Source: an uncultured Acetatifactor sp.
Lineage (GTDB): Bacteria; Bacillota; Clostridia; Lachnospirales; Lachnospiraceae
Direction of reading: 5' to 3'
Assembly (NCBI GenBank): GCA_910578995.1
Contig: CAJTSY010000063.1
Span: forward strand, 7,611 to 21,782
DNA: 14,172 bases
In this document: positions 1 to 5,596 of the stretch, in pieces
Layout: each line of letters begins with the position of its first letter
How positions within the stretch are numbered: position 1 is the first letter of the stretch
Notes under the pieces: generated by a model
What the model was told of the DNA's origin: nothing
Databases searched by the model: none
The model's input: only the letters and a program-made list of their open reading frames with translations
Program-made: the position numbers and the translations under genes

Positions 1-176
1 GATGCTCCCTCCGTTTCTTTCGGATCCTCCTGCGCAGAGGAAGCCGCACTGTCTGATTCTGCGCTTCCGCCCAGTTCTGTGCTTTCTCCCGGCAAAGATG
101 GCGCCTCCTCCTTCCCACAGGCGGCCAGTGTAAAAATCATCAGCGCACCCGTGAGGACAGCTGTCATTTTTCTCAT
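1..176 (-). CDS. Lipoprotein, N-terminal fragment (gene continues past window edge)
   Basis: The visible 58 codons begin with a short basic n-region (MRKM), a hydrophobic stretch and a lipobox ending TLAAC, so the mature protein would begin at Cys20 and be lipid-anchored outside the membrane. After the cysteine comes a low-complexity linker rich in Glu, Ser, Ala and Gly, which usually tethers a folded domain. That domain lies beyond the window, so the function cannot be read. The start is supported by GGGGAGG six bases upstream of the ATG. It follows the NTF2-like gene by 53 bp on the same strand and is probably the distal gene of the flavodoxin / alcohol dehydrogenase operon. A second secreted redox or ligand-binding domain would fit the neighbours, but nothing in the visible part shows this. 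Confidence 0.8.
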   Translation of the reverse strand, partial: MRKMTAVLTGALMIFTLAACGKEEAPSLPGESTELGGSAESDSAASSAQEDPKETEGA

Positions 177-229
177 GATCCGCCTCCCCGTCCTTTCATT
201 CCCGTTTGTGTTCCGTCTCTCCATGCCAT

Positions 230-592
230 TCAATAGACAAGAGCCGTAAAGGAAAACTGAATCAGTTTCCATTTATCATCCCGCAGGATATAGACCTCCG
301 TCACCGCAAAATGATGTGTTGTTTCCTGCCCGTCCAGGAGCAGAGAGTAATTGCAGTCTGTCAGCACCACCGCAGTATCCTGAAACAGGGCTGCCTTTTG
401 TGAATTCATCTTTACTTCTGTGGGCCGGAAGAGGCCTTCTGTATAAAAAAGGATTTCCTGGTCCAGCCCTGCCGTGACCCCGATATGGACGAACTGGCAG
501 GCGGGATCCGCAATCTCTCGCATCCCTGCCTCGTCCGCATGCTCCATTACATCCCAGAATCTTTTTGACGTCTCCAACACTTTGCTTTCCAT
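230..592 (-). CDS. NTF2/SnoaL-like small protein (DUF4440-type fold)
   Basis: This is a 120-residue cytoplasmic protein with no signal peptide. Size and pattern match the cone-shaped NTF2/SnoaL family: an N-terminal helix (ETSKRFWDVMEHAD), a short segment with CQFVHIG, a central helical part, then beta-rich segments (AVVLTDCNYSLLLDG, FAVTEVYILRDDKWKLIQFSF) typical of the family's curved sheet. Family members include small enzymes and ligand-binding proteins, and no catalytic residue can be assigned here. The reading frame stays open upstream to about 754, but ATG at 592 is preferred: it has GGAAGGGG about nine bases upstream, and the longer version would run through a strongly palindromic spacer with no homology-like features. 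It lies between the alcohol dehydrogenase and a lipoprotein gene and is probably co-transcribed. The fold call is by pattern; the role is unknown. Confidence 0.72.
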   Translation of the reverse strand: MESKVLETSKRFWDVMEHADEAGMREIADPACQFVHIGVTAGLDQEILFYTEGLFRPTEVKMNSQKAALFQDTAVVLTDCNYSLLLDGQETTHHFAVTEVYILRDDKWKLIQFSFTALVY

Positions 593-614
593 ACGAATTA
601 ACCCCTTCCAGACA

Positions 615-729
615 TGCCGCCGACGGCGGCACAAACAATCCGTGAAGAATGCCTGTTCTTGGCATTCTTCTGTGTGAAGCTTGAAATCACTTGGCGAGGT
701 CTTTTCGAGCTTAGTGATTTCCTTCACAC
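615..729. repeat. Cluster of three consecutive hairpins in the spacer between dehydrogenase and NTF2-like gene
   Basis: Three perfect or near-perfect inverted repeats lie side by side. First, TGCCGCC (615-621) pairs with GGCGGCA (625-631) across a 3-base loop. Second, GAAGAATGCC (644-653) pairs with GGCATTCTTC (661-670) across 7 bases. Third, GTGTGAAG (672-679) plus GAAATCACT (683-691) pair with AGTGATTTC (713-721) plus CTTCACAC (722-729); this makes a 17-bp interrupted stem with a 3-base bulge and a 21-base loop. None is followed by a clear T-run on either strand, so they do not look like ordinary terminators. They fill most of the 166-bp spacer and end just upstream of the ribosome site of the NTF2-like gene. 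They may be an RNA processing or stability element, or a REP/MITE-like interspersed repeat. Confidence 0.75.
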
Positions 730-758
730 TTGTCCCTTTCTCCAGATTATCCAATCTC

Positions 759-1928
759 TTAATAGCATTCCCGGAATATCCCCAGGATCTCTTCCTGCGT
801 CAGCTTCTTATAGCCGCCGGGAACTATCCCGCAGGAATCCGCAATCGCTTTCAGATCCGTGTTTTCGTCCACGCCCAGTTCCCGCAGGGTCACGGGCAGG
901 CCGATCTCCAAAATGAAATCCTCCAGCGCATTGATGCCGGCACAGGCAGTTTCCTCGTCCGTCTTCCCCTCTCCGGAAATGCCCCATACATTCTCGGCAA
1001 ACCGCTTGAACTTTGCAAGTCCGTCCTGAAAGATGTGGCGGTAATAGACCGGGTGCAGCACCGCAAGCCCAGCGCCATGGTTGCAGTCCGTATAAGCGCC
1101 CAGCTGGTGCTCCATCTGGTGGCACTGGAAATCCGTCCGCTTTCCCAGCTTGATGATCCGGTTTTCCGCCATCGCCGCGTCCCACATAAGGTTGCTTCTG
1201 GCCGTATAGTCCTCCGGATCCCTGATGGCGGCCCGCAGGTTGCGGATCACGCTGCGCATGAGCGCCTCGGCAATGTCGTCGGAGACATTGTCCCCGTCCG
1301 GCTCGCTGAAATAAATCTCCATGATATGCGAAAGGATGTCAAAGCTGCCAGACACCATCTGGAACTTAGGGACGCTGTAGGTGTAAGTCGGGTCAAGCAG
1401 GGCAAACCTCGGATTGCATCTGGGATAATCGCGCCCGGTCTTCCTCTTCAGCTCCTCGTTGGTGATGACGGCCCCGCCGTTGCACTCGCCCCCGGTTCCC
1501 GCCGCCGTGACGATCACGCCCACGGGCAGAGGCTCGAAATCAAAGATACCGGGACGGGCGAAGAAATCCGCCCATACATCCCCCTGGTACCGGGCGGCAA
1601 TGGATACCGCCTTGCAGCAGTCCATCACCGAGCCGCCGCCCACGCCGAGGATCAGCCCCACATGGTTCTCCCTGGCAAGCCCTGCGCCCTCCAGCACCTT
1701 CGCATAAGTGGGATTTGCCATAATGCCCGGAAACTCAACGATATTTTTTCCCGCCGCTTTCAGTATCCCTGCCACCTCATCGTAAACGCCGTTCCTCTTG
1801 ACGGAGCCGCCGCCGTATGCCAGCATGACCGTATCCCCATACCCTTTTGTCAGGCAGCACAGATATTCCTTTACACACCCTTTCCCAAAGAACACCTTTG
1901 TGGCGTTCTCAAAAATAAAATTGTTCAT
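759..1928 (-). CDS. Iron-containing alcohol dehydrogenase, YqhD/butanol dehydrogenase type
   Basis: The protein is 389 residues, the normal length for group III (metal-dependent) alcohol dehydrogenases. These cytoplasmic enzymes reduce aldehydes to alcohols with NAD(P)H. The N-terminal Rossmann half carries YGGGSVKRNG at about 38-47, the YqhD/BdhA-type version of the cofactor loop, then GVGGGSVMDCCKA at about 95-107 and TAAGTGGECNGG at about 141-152. The C-terminal helical half has the metal ligands with family spacing: Asp197, His201, His270 and His284 (in FDILSH and QCHQMEH...DCNHGAG), matching Asp196/His200/His263/His277 of FucO. His274 is the extra conserved active-site histidine. GAGGAGGG precedes the ATG. 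The flavodoxin gene ends 24 bp upstream, so the two are co-transcribed. No catalytic residue is missing. The cofactor is probably NADPH, from the loop type; the substrate is unknown. Confidence 0.93.
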   Translation of the reverse strand: MNNFIFENATKVFFGKGCVKEYLCCLTKGYGDTVMLAYGGGSVKRNGVYDEVAGILKAAGKNIVEFPGIMANPTYAKVLEGAGLARENHVGLILGVGGGSVMDCCKAVSIAARYQGDVWADFFARPGIFDFEPLPVGVIVTAAGTGGECNGGAVITNEELKRKTGRDYPRCNPRFALLDPTYTYSVPKFQMVSGSFDILSHIMEIYFSEPDGDNVSDDIAEALMRSVIRNLRAAIRDPEDYTARSNLMWDAAMAENRIIKLGKRTDFQCHQMEHQLGAYTDCNHGAGLAVLHPVYYRHIFQDGLAKFKRFAENVWGISGEGKTDEETACAGINALEDFILEIGLPVTLRELGVDENTDLKAIADSCGIVPGGYKKLTQEEILGIFRECY

Positions 1929-1952
1929 ACTGTTCCCTCCTCGTCTGCCGCA

Positions 1953-2576
1953 TTATCTGCTAAATTCTTTTGCCCAGTCTTTTACCTCCGTTTCGGAATC
2001 CGCAACATTACTGCCTCGCAGAGACAATGCCCTGTCCGTAAGGACTGTTGCCCCTTCTGCGAGCTCTGCCACCCGGTTCACGCTGTTTGCGCCGTTTGAA
2101 CTGCCATTGTGGGAAAAGAACGGTATCACCGTCTTTCCGGACAAATCATACTCTTCCAGGAATGTCCAGACCGGCATGGGCAGGTCGTACCACCATACAG
2201 GAAAACCAAGGTAGACCACATCATACTGTGCCATGGTATCGGCATCTATGTGTTCGGACAGTTCCGGACGGATCCCATTATCCAGTTCATCCTTTGCCCG
2301 GTCAGCGCAGGTATTGAAATCCTCGCCGTAGCTTTCGGACGGGACGATGCGGAACAGCTCGCCGCCTGTCTCCTCAGAGATCCACCTTGCCATCTGCTGT
2401 CCATTGCCGGACCAGGAGAAATAGGCCACCAGCACCCTGCTGTCCCCTTGCACCTCCGATTCCGGGCTGTTATCGATTCCTGTGCTGGAACCGCCCATGG
2501 TCCTTATAAAGACCGCAATGGCGGCCACTGCTATTATAAGTATGATTCCTGCAATTACAGCTGCTTTTCTTTTCAT
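1953..2576 (-). CDS. Membrane-anchored flavodoxin
   Basis: This 207-residue protein has an N-terminal membrane anchor (residues about 5-25, AAVIAGIILIIAVAAIAVF, after MKRK), a short polar linker, and a flavodoxin domain from about 47 to 207. The first strand and phosphate loop read RVLVAYFSWSGNGQQ, matching the long-chain flavodoxin / NAD(P)H-dependent FMN reductase pattern. The later segment DVVYLGFPVWWYDLPMPV supplies the aromatic residues that stack on FMN, and FSHNGSSNGAN resembles the third flavin-contact loop. The domain probably sits outside the membrane, since there is no lipobox and the anchor is N-terminal. An upstream ATG at 2597 is in frame but lacks a ribosome site; GGAGAGGAG lies about nine bases before the ATG at 2576, so that start is chosen. 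It is the first gene of the redox cluster and probably exchanges electrons with a quinone or small electrophile; the partner is not visible. Confidence 0.85.
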   Translation of the reverse strand: MKRKAAVIAGIILIIAVAAIAVFIRTMGGSSTGIDNSPESEVQGDSRVLVAYFSWSGNGQQMARWISEETGGELFRIVPSESYGEDFNTCADRAKDELDNGIRPELSEHIDADTMAQYDVVYLGFPVWWYDLPMPVWTFLEEYDLSGKTVIPFFSHNGSSNGANSVNRVAELAEGATVLTDRALSLRGSNVADSETEVKDWAKEFSR

Positions 2577-2631
2577 ATCGGGTCTTCTCCTCTCCATTTT
2601 CCAAAAATTGGGGGCACTGCATCACCCCAGG

Positions 2632-2748
2632 CAGACTCGAAAAATGCTTCGCATTTTCCTCGTTGAACCATAATCGGCTGTGCCTCTGTCAGACTCAAAA
2701 AAATGCTTCACATTTTCCTCGTTGAGCCATAATTGGCTGTGCCGATTA
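2632..2748. repeat. Two-copy tandem repeat, 58-bp period
   Basis: Copy 1 starts at 2632 (CAGACTCGAAAAATGC) and copy 2 at 2690 (CAGACTCAAAAAAATGC). Over about 53 bases they differ by four transitions and one extra A. Each copy holds a short palindrome, AAAATGC TTC GCATTTT in copy 1 (one mismatch in copy 2), then a 14-mer, GAACCATAATCGGC in copy 1 (2665-2678) and GAGCCATAATTGGC in copy 2 (2724-2737). The array lies between the LysR terminator and the flavodoxin start and so forms the upstream region of the redox operon. A weak promoter-like pair on the minus strand, TTGAGT-N17-GATTAT (2698 to 2670), spans both copies. No reading frame of note crosses the region. Confidence 0.9.
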
Positions 2749-2754
2749 TGGTTC
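2724..2754. repeat. Inverted third copy of the repeat 14-mer forming a hairpin
   Basis: GCCGATTATGGTTC at 2741-2754 is the exact reverse complement of the 14-mer in tandem copy 1 (2665-2678). It is also the near-exact reverse complement of the copy-2 version at 2724-2737, with two mismatches that are wobble pairs on one RNA strand. It can therefore fold locally with copy 2 across a TGT loop, or over about 60 bases with copy 1. The result is a compact element with two direct copies and one inverted copy of the same core. Confidence 0.85.
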
Positions 2755-2762
2755 ACATTATA

Positions 2763-2798
2763 AACAAAGCGAGACCCCGACAGAAGTCTCGCTTTGTT
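2763..2798 (-). terminator. Strong intrinsic terminator after the LysR gene
   Basis: A perfect 13-bp stem, AACAAAGCGAGAC (2763-2775) with GTCTCGCTTTGTT (2786-2798), encloses a 10-base loop. It begins 46 bp past the LysR stop codon. Read on the minus strand, the 3' arm ends CTTTGTT and runs into TATAATG, a modest U-rich tail. It separates the HTH-LysR transcript from the flavodoxin operon. The A-rich base of the stem also gives a T-rich end on the plus strand, but no plus-strand gene needs it. Confidence 0.85.
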
Positions 2799-2844
2799 CA
2801 TCAGTTTATACCCAAGGGTTTTAACTTATAAAAATATGCCTTTC

Positions 2845-3741
2845 CTATTCATGATTCGCGGCTAGCCGCGCTGCCTCCAAAAATCTCCTTACTGTCTCCG
2901 AGGGCTTCGGGGAATGGAGCAGTCCAAAGGGGATGCTGTGCTCCCATTCCACCGGAATCACCTTCAGGAGCGGATGCACTGTGGCCCATCCCGGAATCGC
3001 CAGCAGGACATCATTGCTGTTCTCGCACCGGTTGAAAGCCTCCATGCTGTAAAAATCAAAGTCTACGATATGTATCTGGCTGTGGTTCTGCCAGATGTCG
3101 TCCCGCAGCCTGTCCACATAGTCGCTCCAGTCCCGGCGCATCAGCATCAGGTTCTCTCCGTAAAGGTCCTCTATCTTCAGCTTATCCTTCGCCGCAAGCC
3201 GATGATGGACAGAGACCGCGCAGCAGAACGGCTCACGGGATAACGCAAGCCCCTCGCAGTGCCGCAGGTCCAGCATGGTCTCATCAAAAATCCCGGCCAC
3301 CACATCGATATTTTTCCCCAGGTTGGCCAGAATCTCCCTGGCATTTTCCGGCGTGTTCTCAAAGGGGACGATCTGAAATTTCAGGTCCGGGCAATGCACC
3401 TGTATCCTGGGCCACAGCTGCATCAAAAGCTGGGCAGGCGTCATGGGGGAGCTGCCAATCCGGATGACACTTCCATTATCCTGCATGGCGTTTTTTGCCC
3501 TTGTAACGGAATCCCGGCAATACTGGATAATATATTTTGTATCCTGATATAAGGATTTCCCGGCTTTCGTTAAAGTCAGTCCCCTGTGGGTGCGCTCAAA
3601 CAGCTTTACCCCCAGTGTATCCTCTAGCAGGTTGATCTGCTTTATGACCGCAGTCGGGGTGATATAGGCCTCTTCCGCTGCCCTGTTGAAGCTCCCGGCA
3701 TCCGCCACGCGGATAAAGGTATCTAATTGTGGGTTATACAC
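2845..3741 (-). CDS. LysR-family transcriptional regulator
   Basis: From the GTG start at 3741 the protein is 298 residues, the typical length of the family. Residues about 1-60 form the winged helix-turn-helix: TFIRVADAGSFNRAAEEAYI then TPTAVIKQINLLEDTLGVKLFERT, the standard LysR signature. The remainder (about 85-295) is the two-lobed effector-binding domain, starting at VIRIGSSPMTPAQLL. The frame is open upstream to 3795, but GTG at 3741 is chosen because GGGAGG stands nine bases before it and translation from it gives the canonical N-terminus (xYNPQLDTFI). The start overlaps the end of the upstream HTH gene by eight bases, which implies translational coupling. Such regulators are homotetramers that bind T-N11-A sites and answer to a small molecule; the effector here is unknown. 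Its likely target is the redox operon just downstream. Confidence 0.92.
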   Translation of the reverse strand: MYNPQLDTFIRVADAGSFNRAAEEAYITPTAVIKQINLLEDTLGVKLFERTHRGLTLTKAGKSLYQDTKYIIQYCRDSVTRAKNAMQDNGSVIRIGSSPMTPAQLLMQLWPRIQVHCPDLKFQIVPFENTPENAREILANLGKNIDVVAGIFDETMLDLRHCEGLALSREPFCCAVSVHHRLAAKDKLKIEDLYGENLMLMRRDWSDYVDRLRDDIWQNHSQIHIVDFDFYSMEAFNRCENSNDVLLAIPGWATVHPLLKVIPVEWEHSIPFGLLHSPKPSETVRRFLEAARLAANHE

Positions 3742-3928
3742 GAAGCATTTCCTCCCTTTTTTCTCTTCGCCTCTGATCTGCAGGCTTCCCTGCATCCCGC
3801 GGTATCATCCATGCGTGGCCAAAACGTGCAACACCTTCAATCCGGCTTCCCCCGCACAGTTTCTGTATGCGCCTTTCAGATATTCCCCATTTTTCCGCCG
3901 CTTCCTTTACGGAAATATAGCCAGGCAA
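3734..3928 (-). CDS. Small MerR/excisionase-like helix-turn-helix protein
   Basis: This 64-residue protein reads GYISVKEAAEKWGISERRIQKLC near its N-terminus, the usual pattern of the small MerR/excisionase-type winged helix family: a helix-turn-helix with a following wing, here VARFGHAWMIPRDAGKPAD. A GTG at 3937 extends the frame by three codons, but the only ribosome site, GGGAGG at 3937-3942, overlaps that GTG. The TTG at 3928 lies eight bases past the site and gives the usual family N-terminus, so it is preferred. The stop TAA at 3734-3736 lies inside the LysR start region (8-bp overlap), so the two are one transcription and translation unit. A sigma-A-type promoter lies just upstream. Family members are often stand-alone genes, some in mobile elements; here it more likely helps regulate the locus. 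Target unknown. Confidence 0.82.
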   Translation of the reverse strand: MPGYISVKEAAEKWGISERRIQKLCGGSRIEGVARFGHAWMIPRDAGKPADQRRREKREEMLRV

Positions 3929-3956
3929 TTTTGCCACCTCCCATTGATGTATTGTT

Positions 3957-3985
3957 ATTATATACGGAGAAACGAATCAATGCAA
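3957..3985 (-). promoter_or_regulatory. Sigma-A-type promoter for the HTH-LysR operon
   Basis: On the minus strand TTGCAT (3980-3985) is separated by exactly 17 bases from a consensus TATAAT (3957-3962). The expected start site is near 3950, about 20 bases ahead of the TTG start and just before the GGGAGG ribosome site. This is the best promoter match seen in the window. Confidence 0.8.
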
Positions 3986-4024
3986 GTAAATTTAACCCAG
4001 CTATTGAATGAACAGTCCGAAAGC

Positions 4025-4061
4025 ATTCTATGTTGTATTAGCTGAGAAAGCAACATAGAAT
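4025..4061. repeat. 11-bp inverted repeat upstream of the HTH-LysR promoter
   Basis: ATTCTATGTTG (4025-4035) pairs perfectly with CAACATAGAAT (4051-4061) across a 15-base loop. It lies 40 bases upstream of the -35 box of the HTH-LysR promoter and downstream of the small hypothetical gene. It shares bases 4059-4061 with the next hairpin (4059-4097). It could be an operator or part of a termination structure. Confidence 0.65.
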
Positions 4062-4097
4062 AGGATGCCCCGCCTATACGCAAGCTGGCATCCTATT
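4059..4097 (-). terminator. Probable terminator hairpin after the small hypothetical gene
   Basis: AATAGGATGCC (4059-4069) pairs perfectly with GGCATCCTATT (4087-4097), an 11-bp stem with a 17-base loop. It begins 42 bases past the stop of the gene ending at 4140. The minus-strand tail (CTATGTTGCTTTCT) is only moderately T-rich, so termination may be weak. The plus-strand tail, TTCCCACATTTTTC, is no better. Confidence 0.45.
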
Positions 4098-4139
4098 TCC
4101 CACATTTTTCAGTTCAGTTTTCGATTCCCTACAGATATT

Positions 4140-4475
4140 TCAAAGCACATCCGGCTTTTCTGCCCACTTCAGTCCCTCGTTCTCCTTCAGAAGCCCCATG
4201 TGGTACAGCGCCTGCACACAGTCCACATAGCCCTGGATGTAGGCACGTTTCTCCTGGGCAGACGCAAAATCCTCCAAACGCTCTTTCATCTCCTCCGCCT
4301 TTTCCTGTCCTTCTGCAGGCAGGGTTTCCAGAAATGTCCCCCATTCTTTTTCCGTTTCTTTCCATGCCTCCAAAGCCGCTTCATACTCCGGGGTATGCAC
4401 ATAGCTTTTTCGTTTCACATCCTCCCCATTTAAAGTTCCCAGAAACTGGGCAATTTTTATCCATACATCATTCAT
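4140..4475 (-). CDS. Small acidic helical protein of unknown function
   Basis: This 111-residue protein has no signal peptide or membrane segment. It is rich in Glu and Lys and should be almost wholly alpha-helical; EAALEAWKETEKEWGTFLETL and QEKAEEMKERLEDFASAQEKRA have the heptad-like spacing of a short coiled coil or helical hairpin. The C-terminal part, AYIQGYVDCVQALYHMGLL, resembles the ending of small helical Clostridia proteins often seen near mobile or regulatory genes (DUF6809-like), but this is a loose resemblance only. The start is firm: GAGGAGG stands just ahead of the ATG. It is a single gene, separated from the truncated malQ by 190 bp and from the HTH gene by about 210 bp, with hairpins on both sides. 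No function is proposed. Confidence 0.7.
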   Translation of the reverse strand: MNDVWIKIAQFLGTLNGEDVKRKSYVHTPEYEAALEAWKETEKEWGTFLETLPAEGQEKAEEMKERLEDFASAQEKRAYIQGYVDCVQALYHMGLLKENEGLKWAEKPDVL

Positions 4476-4571
4476 TGCAAAACCTCCTCTGATACATCAT
4501 TCTCCTATCCTAATGTTTCCCATTTCTAACAATATCTTTCCCTATTCTTTTTATGCTACATCTTTAGATAT

Positions 4572-4602
4572 ATTACAGGAACCGCTTCGCGAACCCTGTA
4601 AT
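4572..4602 (-). repeat. Inverted repeat downstream of the truncated malQ, possible weak terminator
   Basis: ATTACAGG (4572-4579) pairs with CCTGTAAT (4595-4602). Inside the 15-base loop, CGC TTC GCG forms a second small stem, so on the minus strand the centre reads CGCGAAGCG. There is no T-run on the minus strand (the tail is ATATCTAAAG). It lies 64 bases past the malQ stop and may serve as the operon's end. The rest of 4476-4665 shows no gene; in the malQ frame two stops, TAA then TGA, follow each other, and then an 11-codon stretch ends TGATAA. Confidence 0.5.
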
Positions 4603-4665
4603 CATGTATTATCACTCTGTTTCGGTAAAATCAATCTTATACTTCATCTTTAGAAGAGGTCAGGT

Positions 4666-5592
4666 TTATGAAAATTTATATGGAATGCTGTAATATTCAT
4701 CAAAACCTCTGAAATGGTCGATCCTCACTATGTCATACAATTCATAGCAATATGCAAGTCTTTTTATCCACCACTCATATCCAGTTTCTTTATGATATTC
4801 CCAACGATAAAGCGGATTTCCCCAAAGCTGTCCCGTTTCACAGAACGCATCCGGCGGACATCCCGCCACATTTATCGGCTGTCCATTCCCATCCAGTTGA
4901 AACAGTTCCTGGTTCGCCCATGTATCCGCACTGTCGTATGCCACATAAATGGGAATATCCCCTATAATACAGACTCCTTTGTCATTGGCATATTTCTTTA
5001 ATTTCTTCCACTGGACATGAAATAAATATTGCTGGAATTTGTGGAAAAGTATATCTTCTTTCAGCTTTTCTCTATACTCTTCCAATGTCTCACATTTTCT
5101 GCACTTTAAGCTTTTCGGCCAGTCAGACCATTTTTCTCCGCCCCTCGAATCCTTTACCGCCATATAAAGGGCATAATCTTCCAGCCAGTCCCTGTTTTTC
5201 CGGACAAACTTCCGAAATGCATCCTGTTCCTCTATCTGGCTTTTTTCAAAAGCCGCCCTAAGCACTTTAAATCTGGACGAATATATCTTTTCATAATCTA
5301 CAGCGGTTCTATCCATGCCGAAATCATATTGGCAGCATTCTTCCCTCGTAAGATATCCCTCTAAGACCAACTGTTCCAGATCAATAAAATACGGATTCCC
5401 GGCGAATGCCGAAAAAGACTGGTATGGGGAATTCCCATAGCCTGTTGCGCCCAGAGGCAGCACCTGCCAGTAACTCTGCCCTGCCGCTTTCAGGAAATCC
5501 ACAAACTTGTACGCCTCCCTGGAAAATGTCCCAATCCCATATTCCGAAGGAAGGCTGAAAACCGGCAATAAAATTCCACATGCTCTTTTCAT
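4666..5592 (-). pseudogene. malQ: 4-alpha-glucanotransferase (amylomaltase), C-terminally truncated
   Basis: The 308 residues match the N-terminal 60% of bacterial MalQ (GH77), which is normally about 500 residues. Visible signatures are CGILLPVFSLPSEYGIGTF near the start, YWQVLPLGATGYGNSPYQS at 41-59, GDIPIYVAYDSADTW at 211-225, the lid segment NVAGCPPDAFCETGQLWGNP at 241-260, and RIDHFRGFDEYYSIPY at 290-305 with the nucleophile Asp292. After IPY the family sequence stops abruptly and KFS plus TAA follow. The general acid/base glutamate and the transition-state aspartate, which lie further on in intact MalQ, are missing, so the product should be inactive as a transferase. The gene starts 4 bp after the GH13 stop, with GGAG inside the end of that gene, so expression is coupled. 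Intact MalQ would disproportionate maltodextrins from the importer. Confidence 0.85.
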
Positions 5593-5596
5593 AGGC

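Noticed and set aside
593..754. N-terminal extension of the NTF2-like protein
   Set aside because: It would start at TTG without a convincing ribosome site, runs through three hairpins and has Arg/Cys-rich sequence; the ATG at 592 has a good ribosome site.
681..2099. 472-codon open frame on the plus strand
   Set aside because: It is antisense to the alcohol dehydrogenase and the flavodoxin end, both of which carry full family motifs; the plus-strand translation is low-complexity and unlike any protein family.
2632..2748. CRISPR array
   Set aside because: There are only two units, directly adjacent without unique spacers, plus an inverted copy; no cas gene is nearby.
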